Part shown: positions 1 to 6,759 of the stretch, piece by piece | How positions within the stretch are numbered: the stretch's first letter is position 1 | Layout: the number at the start of each line of letters is the position of its first letter | Assembly (NCBI GenBank): GCA_946480565.1 | Contig: CAMLKR010000129.1 | Span: forward strand, 1 to 6,759 | Source: an uncultured Arenimonas sp. | GTDB taxonomy: Bacteria; Pseudomonadota; Gammaproteobacteria; Xanthomonadales; Xanthomonadaceae | Direction of reading: 5' to 3' | DNA length: 6,759 bases | Made by a program: the position numbers and the translations under genes | Notes under the pieces: generated by a model | Databases searched by the model: none | What the model was told of the DNA's origin: nothing | What the model saw: the letters and a program-made list of their open reading frames with translations, nothing else

Positions 1-218
1 AGCTCGAGGACGCCGGCCTGGTGATCAGCGCCAAGTCCATGGACGACCTGCTGGTCGAGATGGTCGAACTGCCGAACCATCCCTGGTTCGTGGCCTGCCA
101 GGCGCACCCGGAGTTCCTGTCCACGCCGCGCGACGGCCACCCGCTGTTCATCGGTTTCATCCGCGCCGCCCGCGAGCACAAGGCCGGCGGCCGGCTTCTG
201 AAGGAGGCGAGCGCCTGA
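1..218 (+). CDS. pyrG: CTP synthase, C-terminal end (partial, 5' end outside window)
   Basis: This is the last 71 residues of CTP synthase; the reading frame begins at base 3. The enzyme makes CTP from UTP, ATP and glutamine in the cytoplasm. The visible part is the end of the class I glutamine amidotransferase domain. The block VACQAHPEF followed by [10 protein letters not shown] holds the His and Glu (residues 35 and 37 of the visible fragment) that complete the Cys-His-Glu triad in this family; the Cys lies upstream of the window. Many family members have FHPE where this one has AHPE, a tolerated change. The stop codon TGA overlaps the kdsA start by one base (TGATG), so the two are probably co-transcribed and translationally coupled. 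CTP is used later by IspD in the same cluster and in Kdo activation. Identity is secure despite truncation by the window edge. Confidence 0.95.
   Translation, partial: LEDAGLVISAKSMDDLLVEMVELPNHPWFVACQAHPEFLSTPRDGHPLFIGFIRAAREHKAGGRLLKEASA
201..207 (+). promoter_or_regulatory. Shine-Dalgarno of kdsA
   Basis: AAGGAGG lies 10 bases before the kdsA ATG and inside the last codons of pyrG. It is a near-perfect anti-16S match. It supports the ATG at 218 as the true start and allows translation of kdsA to begin independently of pyrG. Confidence 0.8.
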
Positions 219-1051
219 TGGACCTCTGCGGTTTCAAGGTTGGCCTGGACCAGCCCTTCTTCCTGATCGCCGGTCCCTGCGTGATCGAGTCCGAGCAGCT
301 GCAGCTCGACGTCGCCGGGCAGCTGAAGGAAATCACCGGCAGGCTCGGCATCAACTTCGTCTTCAAGTCCAGCTTCGACAAGGCCAACCGCACCTCGGGC
401 ACCAGCTTCCGCGGCCCGGGCCTGGAAGCCGGCCTGAAGGTTCTGGCCGAAGTGAAGCGCCAGCTCGGCGTGCCCGTGCTCACCGACGTGCATGAATACA
501 CCCCGATGGACGAAGTGGCCTCGGTGGTGGACGTGTTGCAGACTCCCGCCTTCCTGTGCCGCCAGACCGACTTCATCCAGAAGGTCGCCAGCGCCGGCAA
601 GCCGGTGAACATCAAGAAGGGCCAGTTCCTGTCGCCCTGGGAGATGAAGCACGTCACCGACAAGGCGCGCGCCACCGGCAACCAGCAGATCATGGCCTGC
701 GAGCGCGGCGCCAGCTTCGGCTACAACAATCTCGTATCCGACATGCGTTCGCTCAGCGTGATGCGCGACACCGGCTGCCCGGTGGTCTTCGACGCCACGC
801 ATTCGGTGCAGCTGCCCGGCGGCGCCGGCGGCAAGTCCGGCGGCCAGCGCGAGTTCGTGCCGGTGCTGTCGCGCGCGGCCATGGCCGTGGGCATCAGCGG
901 CATCTTCATGGAAACCCATCCGGATCCGGACAAGGCGCTCAGCGACGGCCCCAACGCCTGGCCGCTGCCGAGGATGGAAGCGCTGCTGTCCACGCTGCTC
1001 GAGCTCGACCGCATCTCCAAGAAGAATGGTTTTCTCGAATCCACCGTCTAA
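218..1051 (+). CDS. kdsA: 3-deoxy-8-phosphooctulonate synthase (Kdo-8-P synthase), metal-dependent class II type
   Basis: This 277-residue cytoplasmic enzyme condenses phosphoenolpyruvate with D-arabinose 5-phosphate to give Kdo-8-phosphate, a committed step toward the Kdo of lipopolysaccharide inner core. It is a single TIM-barrel domain of the DAHP synthase I/KdsA family. Visible blocks are [12 protein letters not shown] (16-27), [12 protein letters not shown] (49-60), the TDVHE motif (89-93), PVNIKKGQF (129-137), [11 protein letters not shown] (162-172), [11 protein letters not shown] (192-202) and [14 protein letters not shown] (232-245). Cys21, His195, Glu232 and Asp243 correspond to the four metal ligands known from the Aquifex enzyme (C11, H185, E222, D233), each shifted by exactly ten. 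The E. coli enzyme has Asn in place of the Cys and needs no metal, so this one should be metal-dependent. The ATG at 218 has a strong Shine-Dalgarno and overlaps the pyrG stop. Length is normal and nothing is missing. Confidence 0.97.
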   Translation: MDLCGFKVGLDQPFFLIAGPCVIESEQLQLDVAGQLKEITGRLGINFVFKSSFDKANRTSGTSFRGPGLEAGLKVLAEVKRQLGVPVLTDVHEYTPMDEVASVVDVLQTPAFLCRQTDFIQKVASAGKPVNIKKGQFLSPWEMKHVTDKARATGNQQIMACERGASFGYNNLVSDMRSLSVMRDTGCPVVFDATHSVQLPGGAGGKSGGQREFVPVLSRAAMAVGISGIFMETHPDPDKALSDGPNAWPLPRMEALLSTLLELDRISKKNGFLESTV

Positions 1052-2350
<1,299 letters not shown>

Positions 2351-2360
2351 GCCCGCGCCC

Positions 2361-2693
2361 TTGCGCCGCTGGTGGGTCCTCGCCCTCTTGCTGCTGGTCC
2401 TCGTGGCCCTGCAGGCGAAGCTGTGGTGGGGCGAGGGTGGCCTGGGCGAGGCGCGCGAGCTGCAGGCGCGGGTGGGCGAGCAGCGCAGCGAGAACGCGCG
2501 CCTGCAGCAGCGCAACGATGCGCTGGAGGCCGAGGTCGAGGACCTCAAGTCCGGCGAGGCCGCGGTCGAGGACCGCGCACGCAGCGAGCTGGGCATGATC
2601 AAGCCCGGCGAGACCTTCTACCGGGTGGTCGAGCCCGAGGCGGCGCGCAAGCCCCGGGCCGGCGACGCCGACGCCCCGGAGCCGGCGCAGTGA
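2361..2693 (+). CDS. ftsB: Cell division protein FtsB
   Basis: FtsB is a small bitopic inner-membrane protein that forms the FtsQ-FtsB-FtsL subcomplex of the divisome and helps activate septal peptidoglycan synthesis by FtsW-FtsI. This copy has 110 residues (E. coli 103). A short basic cytoplasmic start (MRRW) is followed by one hydrophobic segment (about 5-18). A charged, Gln/Glu/Leu-rich coiled coil follows (about 28-65, including [16 protein letters not shown]), then the FtsB signature with [21 protein letters not shown] (70-90), and a variable Ala/Pro tail. The start is taken as TTG at 2361, because it gives the expected short cytoplasmic end and is the last start before the membrane segment. 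No convincing Shine-Dalgarno precedes it. It begins 10 bases after eno, and its TGA stop overlaps the ispD GTG, so coupling with both neighbours is likely. FtsB is commonly found beside ispD in proteobacteria. Confidence 0.93.
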   Translation: MRRWWVLALLLLVLVALQAKLWWGEGGLGEARELQARVGEQRSENARLQQRNDALEAEVEDLKSGEAAVEDRARSELGMIKPGETFYRVVEPEAARKPRAGDADAPEPAQ

Positions 2694-3379
2694 CCTGGGC
2701 CGTCGTGCCGGCCGCGGGCCAGGGACGCCGGTTCGGCGGCGAGACCCCCAAGCAGTACCTCGCGCTGGCCGGCCGCCCGCTGATCGAGCACAGCCTGCGG
2801 GCGGTGCTCTCGCACGATGATGTCGACGGCGTCATGGTCGCTTTGGCGGCGGATGACCCCTGGTGGCCGGGCTGGCGCGAACTCGGCGGCAAGCCGGTGC
2901 TGACCTGCGTCGGCGGCGGCGAGCGCGCCGATTCGGTGCTGGCCGGCCTGCAGGCGCTGCCCGCGACCGTGGACGAGGACCAGTGGGTGCTGGTGCATGA
3001 CGCCGCGCGCCCCTGCCTGCGCGCCGAAGACCTGGCGCGCCTGCTGGTGATCGGCCAGGCGCATCCGGTGGGCGCGCTGCTCGCCGCGCCGGTGCGCGAC
3101 ACGCTCAAGCGCGCCGACGCCACCGGCCACAGCCAGGCCACCGAGCCGCGCGAAGGCCTGTGGCGCGCCCTGACGCCCCAGTTGTTCCGCCGCGGCGGCC
3201 TGACCCGCGCGCTGCTGGCGGCGCTTCGTTCCGGCGTCCGGGCCACCGACGAGGCGATGGCGATGGAGCGCCTGGGGCTGCGGCCCTGCCTGGTCGAAGG
3301 TCGCGAGGACAACCTCAAGGTCACCACGCCCGCCGACCTGGCGCTGGCGGAGTTCCTGCTCGCGCGCGCCTCGACATAG
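2690..3379 (+). CDS. ispD: 2-C-methyl-D-erythritol 4-phosphate cytidylyltransferase
   Basis: IspD transfers CMP from CTP onto 2-C-methyl-D-erythritol 4-phosphate, the third step of the MEP isoprenoid pathway. The 229-residue product is a single Rossmann-like nucleotidyltransferase domain. Key sites are the N-terminal AAGQGRRFG loop with Arg14 and Lys21 (PKQY), equivalent to E. coli Arg20 and Lys27; [13 protein letters not shown] (75-87); [10 protein letters not shown] with Asp104; [10 protein letters not shown] (133-142); Arg154 just before [13 protein letters not shown] (187-190); and [15 protein letters not shown] with Lys210. The start is GTG at 2690, overlapping the ftsB stop in a GTGA, with GGAG 8 bases upstream (2678-2681). 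An open frame continues upstream through ftsB, but that part is out-of-frame ftsB sequence and has no family homology. CTP comes from PyrG, encoded at the head of the cluster. The pathway partner ispF follows 10 bases on. Confidence 0.97.
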   Translation: MTWAVVPAAGQGRRFGGETPKQYLALAGRPLIEHSLRAVLSHDDVDGVMVALAADDPWWPGWRELGGKPVLTCVGGGERADSVLAGLQALPATVDEDQWVLVHDAARPCLRAEDLARLLVIGQAHPVGALLAAPVRDTLKRADATGHSQATEPREGLWRALTPQLFRRGGLTRALLAALRSGVRATDEAMAMERLGLRPCLVEGREDNLKVTTPADLALAEFLLARAST

Positions 3380-3382
3380 GGA
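3378..3382 (+). promoter_or_regulatory. Shine-Dalgarno of ispF overlapping the ispD stop
   Basis: AGGGA spans the last two bases of the ispD TAG stop codon and lies 7 bases before the ispF ATG. A ribosome ending ispD would sit on this site, so the arrangement favours coupled translation of these two consecutive pathway enzymes. The match is moderate, not perfect. Confidence 0.5.
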
Positions 3383-3389
3383 CAGAACG

Positions 3390-3875
3390 ATGAGCCACGA
3401 CTTCCGGATCGGCCAGGGTTACGACGTGCATGCCTTCGGCGAGGGCGACCACGTGGTGATGGGCGGCGTGCACATCCCGCACGACCGCGGCGTGCTGGCC
3501 CACTCCGACGGCGACGTCGTGATCCACGCGCTCTGCGACGCCCTGCTGGGCGCATTGGCGCTGGGCGACATCGGCGTGCATTTCCCGCCCTCCGATCCGC
3601 GCTGGAAGGGGGCCGACAGCCGCGTCTTCCTGCGCCATTGCCAAAACCTGCTGGCGGAGCGCGGCTGGCGCCTGGGAAATGCCGACATCACCGTGGTCTG
3701 CGAACGGCCGAAGGTGGCGGCGCATGCGGCGGCGATGCGGGCGAACCTGGCCGCCGACCTCGGCGTCGCGCCCGACGCGGTCAGCGTCAAGGCCACAACC
3801 TCCGAGAAACTCGGTTTCACCGGCCGTGCCGAAGGCCTGGCGGCGATGGCCGTGGCCCTGCTGGTGCGCGCGTGA
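3390..3875 (+). CDS. ispF: 2-C-methyl-D-erythritol 2,4-cyclodiphosphate synthase
   Basis: IspF closes 4-diphosphocytidyl-methylerythritol 2-phosphate into the cyclic diphosphate with loss of CMP, the fifth MEP-pathway step; the family acts as a soluble homotrimer. The 161-residue length is typical. Zinc ligands are Asp12 and His14 in GYDVHAF and His46 in VVIHAL, matching E. coli Asp8, His10 and His42. Other family blocks are LAHSDGD (36-42), [14 protein letters not shown] (57-70) with Asp60, KGADSR (73-78), and [17 protein letters not shown] (133-149), in which Glu139 matches the second-metal residue Glu135 of E. coli. The ATG at 3390 follows ispD by 10 bases with AGGGA across the ispD stop. 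The TGA stop overlaps the truD GTG. IspD and IspF are separate here, unlike the fused IspDF of alphaproteobacteria. Confidence 0.97.
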   Translation: MSHDFRIGQGYDVHAFGEGDHVVMGGVHIPHDRGVLAHSDGDVVIHALCDALLGALALGDIGVHFPPSDPRWKGADSRVFLRHCQNLLAERGWRLGNADITVVCERPKVAAHAAAMRANLAADLGVAPDAVSVKATTSEKLGFTGRAEGLAAMAVALLVRA

Positions 3876-4897
3876 GCGGCCCGCGGGCGTTCGGCCCGCC
3901 GGTGCTGCAGGCGGTGTTCCGCAGCCGGCCCGAGGATTTCCAGGTCGAGGAGATGGATGGTTTCGAACCGGCCGGGCAGGGCGAACACCTGCTGCTGACG
4001 GTCGAGAAGCGCGGCATGAACACCGCGCACGCCGCCAAACGCATCGCCCGCTGGGCCGGCATTCCCGAGATGGGCGTCGGCTACGCCGGCATGAAGGACC
4101 GCCACGCCGTCACGCGGCAGCGGTTCTCGGTGCATTTGCCCAAGCGCGTGGCGCCCGACCTGGACGGCCTGGTTTCCGACGACCTGCGCGTGCTGGCGTC
4201 GGTCTGGCACAACCGCAAGCTGCCGCGCGGAGCGCTGAAGGGGAACCGCTTCGTGCTGGTGCTGCGCGAGGTCGCGGGCGAACGCGACGCGGTCGAGGCC
4301 CGGCTGCGCGCGATCGCCGCGGCCGGCCTGCCCAACTACTTCGGCGACCAGCGCTTCGGCCGCGACGGCGACAACGTCGAGTCGGCGCGCCGCATGTTCG
4401 CCGGTCAGCGGGTGCACCGGGACCAGAGGTCGATCTATCTTTCCGCCGCCCGCTCCGAACTGTTCAACGCGGTGCTGTCGGCGCGGGTCGCGGACGGCAG
4501 CTGGGCCGCCGGCGCCGAGGGCGAGGTGTGGATGCTGGACGGTACCCAGAGCGTGTTCGGCCCCGAGCCGGACGGCGCGGCCCTGGCCGGACGCGCCGCG
4601 CGCCAGGACATCCACCCCACCGGTCCGATGTGGGGCCTGGGCGAACTGCGCCCGACCGGGGCCGTGCGCGCGCTCGAGCTGGCTGCCGTCGAGCCCTTCG
4701 GCGACCTGCGGGCGGGCCTGGAGGCGGCGGGGCTGAAGCAGGAGCGTCGGGCCCTGCGCGTGCGGGTCGAGGGCCTGGCCTGGGCCTGGCCGGAACCGGG
4801 TTGCCTGCAGCTGGAATTCGGGCTGCCGCCGGGAGCGTATGCGACCGGCCTGCTGGCGGAAATCGGCGAGGTCCGGGAGGCCCGGCCGGGGGCGTGA
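3872..4897 (+). CDS. truD: tRNA pseudouridine(13) synthase TruD
   Basis: TruD converts uridine 13 of certain tRNAs (tRNA-Glu in E. coli) to pseudouridine. The 341-residue protein has the family layout: an N-terminal catalytic region interrupted by the TRUD insertion. The opening [12 protein letters not shown] (16-27) is typical. The catalytic Asp is Asp76 in [13 protein letters not shown] (71-83), equal to E. coli Asp80. Asn125 and Phe127 in LKGNRF match E. coli Asn129 and Phe131. Further signatures are [17 protein letters not shown] (152-168), [15 protein letters not shown] (188-202), and, near the end, [15 protein letters not shown] (316-330). The start is GTG at 3872, which overlaps the ispF stop in a GTGA. 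No Shine-Dalgarno is evident, so translation probably depends on coupling to ispF. Upstream in-frame sequence is ispF read out of frame and is not part of the protein. Confidence 0.96.
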   Translation: MSGPRAFGPPVLQAVFRSRPEDFQVEEMDGFEPAGQGEHLLLTVEKRGMNTAHAAKRIARWAGIPEMGVGYAGMKDRHAVTRQRFSVHLPKRVAPDLDGLVSDDLRVLASVWHNRKLPRGALKGNRFVLVLREVAGERDAVEARLRAIAAAGLPNYFGDQRFGRDGDNVESARRMFAGQRVHRDQRSIYLSAARSELFNAVLSARVADGSWAAGAEGEVWMLDGTQSVFGPEPDGAALAGRAARQDIHPTGPMWGLGELRPTGAVRALELAAVEPFGDLRAGLEAAGLKQERRALRVRVEGLAWAWPEPGCLQLEFGLPPGAYATGLLAEIGEVREARPGA

Positions 4898-4914
4898 AAT
4901 GGCAGATCCGGCAC

Positions 4915-4942
4915 TTGCGGCCGGCGGGGGCGGGAGTAGGCT
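4915..4942 (+). promoter_or_regulatory. Candidate sigma-70-like promoter for the small lipoprotein gene
   Basis: TTGCGG (4915-4920) and TAGGCT (4937-4942) are separated by 16 bases. Each matches only 3 of 6 consensus positions, which is weak but not unusual for GC-rich gammaproteobacteria. Transcription would start near 4949, leaving a leader of about 28 bases that includes the Shine-Dalgarno. No terminator is evident between truD and this site, so read-through from truD is also possible. Confidence 0.35.
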
Positions 4943-4964
4943 GATCGCGCGGTTGTCCTTTCCT

Positions 4965-4971
4965 GAGGAGG
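4965..4971 (+). promoter_or_regulatory. Shine-Dalgarno of the small lipoprotein gene
   Basis: GAGGAGG lies 5 bases before the ATG at 4977. With kdsA's, it is one of the two strongest ribosome-binding sites in the window. It fixes the start of the small lipoprotein gene and argues that this short frame is really translated. Upstream in-frame starts, which would extend back into truD, are not supported. Confidence 0.8.
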
Positions 4972-4976
4972 TCGCC

Positions 4977-5201
4977 ATGAACACCGCCCGCAAGTGTTTC
5001 AGCCTTGTCGTCGCCAGCCTGCTGCTCGCCGGCTGTGCCAGCACCGGAACGGCCGACCTGGCCGCCCGGCCCAGCGCCCGGGACCCGGGTTTCGACTATG
5101 ACCGCGACTACATGATGGCCGTCGAGAAGGCGTCCAAGAGTGCGGGCGTGGACGTGGTCTGGGTCAACCCGCCGCGCAACCGCGACCGCGACGACAAGTA
5201 G
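4977..5201 (+). CDS. Small predicted lipoprotein of unknown function
   Basis: The 74-residue product has a classical lipoprotein signal: a basic start (MNTARK), a hydrophobic stretch (about 8-18) and the lipobox LAGC at 17-20, so lipidation at Cys20 and a mature peptide of about 55 residues are expected. Ala at +2 gives no inner-membrane retention signal by the enteric Asp rule, so outer-membrane sorting is the default guess. The mature part has no domain I recognise. It is polar, with Tyr/Asp-rich DPGFDYDRDYM (36-46), then a stretch that could be a short helix and strand, MAVEKASKSAGVDVVWVNPP (47-66), and a highly charged tail rich in Arg and Asp. I recall similar short lipoproteins ending in a VxWVNPP-like motif in xanthomonads, but cannot verify this here. 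The strong Shine-Dalgarno and GC-rich third positions support a real gene. Its stop directly abuts that of the convergent smr gene. Confidence 0.8.
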   Translation: MNTARKCFSLVVASLLLAGCASTGTADLAARPSARDPGFDYDRDYMMAVEKASKSAGVDVVWVNPPRNRDRDDK

Positions 5202-5774
5202 TCAGGCCGACGGACCCTGCTCGCCCGCCCGGCGGCGGGCGAGCAGCACGAGCACGGCCCCGGTGCCGCCCATCGCCTCCGGCGCGGAGGCGAAGGCCAG
5301 CACGTCCGCACGCTGCCGCAGCATCCGGTCCACCAGGGCCTTGAGCACCGAGCCGCCCTCGGCGGCGCGCAACCCCTTGCCGTGGATGATGCGCACGCAG
5401 GCCAGGCCCTCGGCCCGCGATTGCGCCAGGAACTCGCGCAGCCACCGTTCGGCCTCGGGCGCCCGCAGCTGGTGCAGGTCGAGTTCGCCGCCGACGCTGT
5501 ACTGACCGCGGCGCAGCGCCTTGAGCACCTTTTCCGGGACTTCGTCGCGCCGGTAGGCCAGGGCTTCGGCGGCGTCGATGGTCGCCTCCATCCAGCTCAG
5601 CGTGCGCGACTGCGCCAGCGCCTCGGCCTCGTCCCGGGCCTGCATGCGCGGCTCCGGCGCGGGCCGCGGGCGCTCCGGCGGCGCCGGCGCCGGATCCAGC
5701 GGCCGCACGTCGCCGATCGCCTCGCGGAACAGGGCGGCATCCTCGGTGGTGACCGCCGGCGGTTTTTTCTTCAT
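5202..5774 (-). CDS. Smr-domain protein (SmrA/SmrB-like endonuclease)
   Basis: The 190-residue protein resembles the stand-alone Smr proteins of gammaproteobacteria. An N-terminal block (EDAALFREAIGDVRPLD, 11-27) matches the conserved start of the E. coli SmrA (YdaL) and SmrB (YfcN) families. A Pro/Ala-rich linker (about 28-42) and a helical part with LRRGQYSV (87-94) follow. The Smr domain then runs from about 97 to 178, with LDLHQL (98-103), IIHGKGLRA (129-137) and the closing GGTGAVLVLL (169-178). The intact Asp99-Leu-His101 and His131-Gly-Lys-Gly are the residues linked to nuclease activity in Smr proteins. In E. coli, SmrB cleaves mRNA between collided ribosomes, and SmrA has been reported to nick DNA. 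HGKG and the N-terminal block lean toward SmrA, the DLH motif toward SmrB, so I give no symbol. It is the only minus-strand gene here, convergent with the lipoprotein gene and divergent from surE. Its Shine-Dalgarno is poor. Confidence 0.92.
   Translation of the reverse strand: MKKKPPAVTTEDAALFREAIGDVRPLDPAPAPPERPRPAPEPRMQARDEAEALAQSRTLSWMEATIDAAEALAYRRDEVPEKVLKALRRGQYSVGGELDLHQLRAPEAERWLREFLAQSRAEGLACVRIIHGKGLRAAEGGSVLKALVDRMLRQRADVLAFASAPEAMGGTGAVLVLLARRRAGEQGPSA
5217..5246. terminator. Perfect 13-bp inverted repeat at the convergent gene ends (putative terminator or 3'-end hairpin)
   Basis: CTGCTCGCCCGCC (5217-5229) and GGCGGGCGAGCAG (5234-5246) are exact reverse complements around the 4-base loop CGGC. 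The stem begins 15 bases after the lipoprotein stop, a normal terminator position for that transcript. For smr it lies within the coding sequence (codons for residues 177-186), just past the conserved Smr core. Neither strand has a T-run after the stem, so it is not a textbook intrinsic terminator. U-less hairpins that terminate poorly, block 3' exonucleases, or assist Rho are the alternatives. The length and perfection of the stem make chance unlikely even at this GC content. Confidence 0.55.
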
Positions 5775-5780
5775 CCGCGA

Positions 5781-5786
5781 AGCCTA
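5781..5786 (-). promoter_or_regulatory. Candidate -10 box for the smr gene (possible leaderless transcript)
   Basis: On the minus strand the sequence reads TAGGCT and ends 6 bases before the smr ATG. The hexamer is the same as that in front of the lipoprotein gene. If used, transcription would begin at or next to the A of the ATG, giving a leaderless mRNA, which would fit the lack of a good Shine-Dalgarno. No recognisable -35 box lies 16-18 bases upstream, so this is weak. Confidence 0.25.
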
Positions 5787-5834
5787 ACCCGACAGCGGTG
5801 ACCGGGAGGTGGCCGCGCGGGCGGGCGCATCCGT

Positions 5835-5840
5835 TATCAT
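5835..5840 (+). promoter_or_regulatory. Candidate -10 box of the surE-pcm transcript
   Basis: TATCAT matches the TATAAT consensus at 5 of 6 positions. It stands out as an AT-rich spot in a very GC-rich 90-base divergent gap. Transcription would start near 5847, leaving about 18 bases of leader with a short GGGA (5855-5858) 6 bases before the surE ATG. No -35 match is visible at the usual spacing. Because smr points the other way, surE needs a promoter here. Confidence 0.45.
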
Positions 5841-5864
5841 GGCCTCCTTTCCGCGGGACCCCTG

Positions 5865-6644
5865 ATGCGCGTACTGGTGAGCAATGACGATGGCGTGGAA
5901 GCCCCCGGCATCCGCGTCCTGGCCGAGGGGCTGCGCGCCGCCGGCCACGAAGTGACGGTGGTGGCGCCCGACCGGGACCGTTCCGGCGCCAGCAACTCCC
6001 TGACCCTGGATTCCCCGATCCGCGTGCGCGAGATCGGCGAGCGCATCTGGCGCGTCGGCGGCACCCCGACCGACTGCGTGCACCTGGCCCTGACCGGCCT
6101 GCTGGCCGAGGATCCGGACATCGTCGTCTCCGGCATCAACAGCGCCGCCAACCTGGGCGACGACGTCATCTATTCGGGCACCGTGGCCGCGGCGATGGAA
6201 GGCCGCTTCCTGGGCCTGCCGGCGATCGCGATGTCCCTGGTCACCCACGAATCCTCGGCCCGCCACTACGACACCGCCGCCCGCGCCGCGCTGGAGATCA
6301 CCGCGCGCCTGCTGGTGGACCCGCTGCCGGCCGACACCATCCTCAACGTCAACGTGCCCGACCTGCCCTGGGACGCCGTGCGCGGCTACGAGGTCACGCG
6401 CCTGGGCCACCGGCACCGGGCCGAGGCCTGCATCGAGCAGGTGGACCCGCGCGGCCGGCCGCTGTGGTGGATCGGCCCGGCCGGTCCCGAACAGGACGCC
6501 GGCCCCGGCACCGACTTCCACGCGGTGCGCACCGGCCACATCTCGATCACCCCGATCCACGTCGACCTGACCCGCTACCAGGCCCTGGAAAAGGTCGCCA
6601 GCTGGGTCGGCGGCCTCGGCGAAGGACTGAAGTCTCCGGCATGA
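5865..6644 (+). CDS. surE: 5'/3'-nucleotidase SurE (survival protein)
   Basis: SurE is a metal-dependent phosphatase acting on nucleoside 5'- and 3'-monophosphates and, in E. coli, short polyphosphate; it supports stationary-phase survival. The 259-residue protein has the Rossmann-like SurE domain. The metal site is complete: Asp8 and Asp9 in VSNDDG, Ser40 in DRSGASNSL, and Asn92 in [14 protein letters not shown]. The family signature [18 protein letters not shown] (103-120) follows, then ILNVNVPD and a C-terminal region with [20 protein letters not shown], which is also typical. The ATG at 5865 begins after a 90-base divergent gap, so the surE-pcm pair is probably transcribed from its own promoter there. 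The stop overlaps the pcm start as ATGA. Compared with the usual truD-surE adjacency, two other genes separate them here. Confidence 0.97.
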   Translation: MRVLVSNDDGVEAPGIRVLAEGLRAAGHEVTVVAPDRDRSGASNSLTLDSPIRVREIGERIWRVGGTPTDCVHLALTGLLAEDPDIVVSGINSAANLGDDVIYSGTVAAAMEGRFLGLPAIAMSLVTHESSARHYDTAARAALEITARLLVDPLPADTILNVNVPDLPWDAVRGYEVTRLGHRHRAEACIEQVDPRGRPLWWIGPAGPEQDAGPGTDFHAVRTGHISITPIHVDLTRYQALEKVASWVGGLGEGLKSPA

Positions 6645-6759
6645 CGCCCCGTTTCCACATCCAGCCGGCCAGCCAGGGCCAGGGCATGACCTCGCAGCGC
6701 GCCCGCGACCGCATGATCGAGCGCCTGCGCGCCGAAGGCGGCATCGGCGACGAGCGCGT
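6641..6759 (+). CDS. pcm: Protein-L-isoaspartate O-methyltransferase, N-terminal part (3' end outside window)
   Basis: Only the first 39 codons are present. The enzyme methylates isoaspartyl residues from S-adenosylmethionine and so starts repair of aged proteins. The segment [20 protein letters not shown] (15-34) followed by IGDERV is the recognisable N-terminal helix of the Pcm family; the SAM-binding motifs lie beyond the window. The start is ATG at 6641, overlapping the surE stop as ATGA. An AAGGA at 6622-6626 is 14 bases away, rather far, so translation may rely on coupling. A second in-frame ATG at 6686 would remove the first 15 residues. It is less likely, because relatives carry a similar short extension ahead of GMTSQR. 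The surE-pcm order is classical in gammaproteobacteria. Confidence 0.92.
   Translation, partial: MTPRFHIQPASQGQGMTSQRARDRMIERLRAEGGIGDER

Noticed and set aside
157..693. A 178-codon minus-strand open frame antisense to kdsA
   Set aside because: Its translation has no family features and lies wholly opposite conserved kdsA motifs.
4880..4930. Short GC palindromes after truD (such as CCCGGCCGGG and CCGGC/GCCGG) considered as a truD terminator
   Set aside because: Stems are only 5 bp, loops are absent or poor, and no T-run follows. They do not exceed what this composition produces by chance.
3419..5044. A 541-codon minus-strand open frame antisense to ispF, truD and part of the lipoprotein gene
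   Set aside because: Long antisense frames are common where third positions are nearly all G or C, because stop codons are rare. The translation is low-complexity, crosses several gene boundaries and has no ribosome-binding site or domain.
5275..5291. A 7-bp inverted repeat (GCCTCCG / CGGAGGC, 3-base loop) inside smr
   Set aside because: Short stems like this are frequent by chance in such GC-rich DNA, and it lies within conserved Smr coding sequence with no T-run.
5660..5700. GC-rich repetitive stretch in smr with GGCGCCGGCGCC-like sequence
   Set aside because: It simply encodes the Pro/Ala-rich linker of the Smr protein. No regular repeat unit or dyad of useful length was found.
5784..6560. 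A 258-codon minus-strand open frame antisense to surE
   Set aside because: It overlaps almost all of surE, whose active-site motifs are intact. Its Gly/Val/Arg/Gln-rich translation looks like a codon-bias artefact.

Overview
The window is a dense block of housekeeping genes from a high-GC gammaproteobacterium, most likely Xanthomonadales/Lysobacterales (a Lysobacter- or Luteimonas-like genus rather than an enteric). Three things point there: strong G/C preference at third codon positions in all genes; the order pyrG-kdsA-eno-ftsB-ispD-ispF-truD followed by surE-pcm; and a KdsA of the metal-dependent (class II) type, unlike the E. coli enzyme. The family placement is inference from remembered relatives, not from a search.

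Left part (1-4897, plus strand). The 3' end of pyrG (CTP synthase) overlaps kdsA by one base (TGATG). Next come eno, ftsB, ispD, ispF and truD, with gaps of at most 12 bases or 4-base GTGA overlaps (ftsB/ispD and ispF/truD). This looks like one co-transcribed unit. It supplies CTP, which is used both by IspD and for activating Kdo; Kdo-8-phosphate for lipopolysaccharide; phosphoenolpyruvate from enolase, which is a substrate of KdsA; a divisome protein; two consecutive MEP-pathway isoprenoid enzymes; and a tRNA pseudouridine synthase.

Middle part (4898-5864). A 79-base gap carries a weak candidate promoter and a strong Shine-Dalgarno, followed by a 74-residue predicted lipoprotein on the plus strand. 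Its TAG stop abuts, with no intervening base, the TGA stop of a convergent minus-strand gene for a Smr-domain protein (SmrA/SmrB-like). A perfect 13-bp inverted repeat begins 15 bases past the lipoprotein stop, inside the non-conserved C-terminal tail of the smr gene. The 90-base divergent gap between smr and surE carries candidate -10 boxes on both strands.

Right part (5865-6759, plus strand). surE (nucleotidase/phosphatase) overlaps by 4 bases (ATGA) the start of pcm (protein-L-isoaspartate methyltransferase), which runs off the window. This is the stationary-phase repair pair usually found after truD.

No RNA genes, mobile elements, CRISPR arrays, phage genes or frameshifted genes were seen, and no gene-free stretch exceeds about 90 bases. 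I found no convincing undescribed multi-gene system. The points most worth a second look are the convergent-stop hairpin, the small orphan lipoprotein, and the TAGGCT boxes in front of the two inserted genes.
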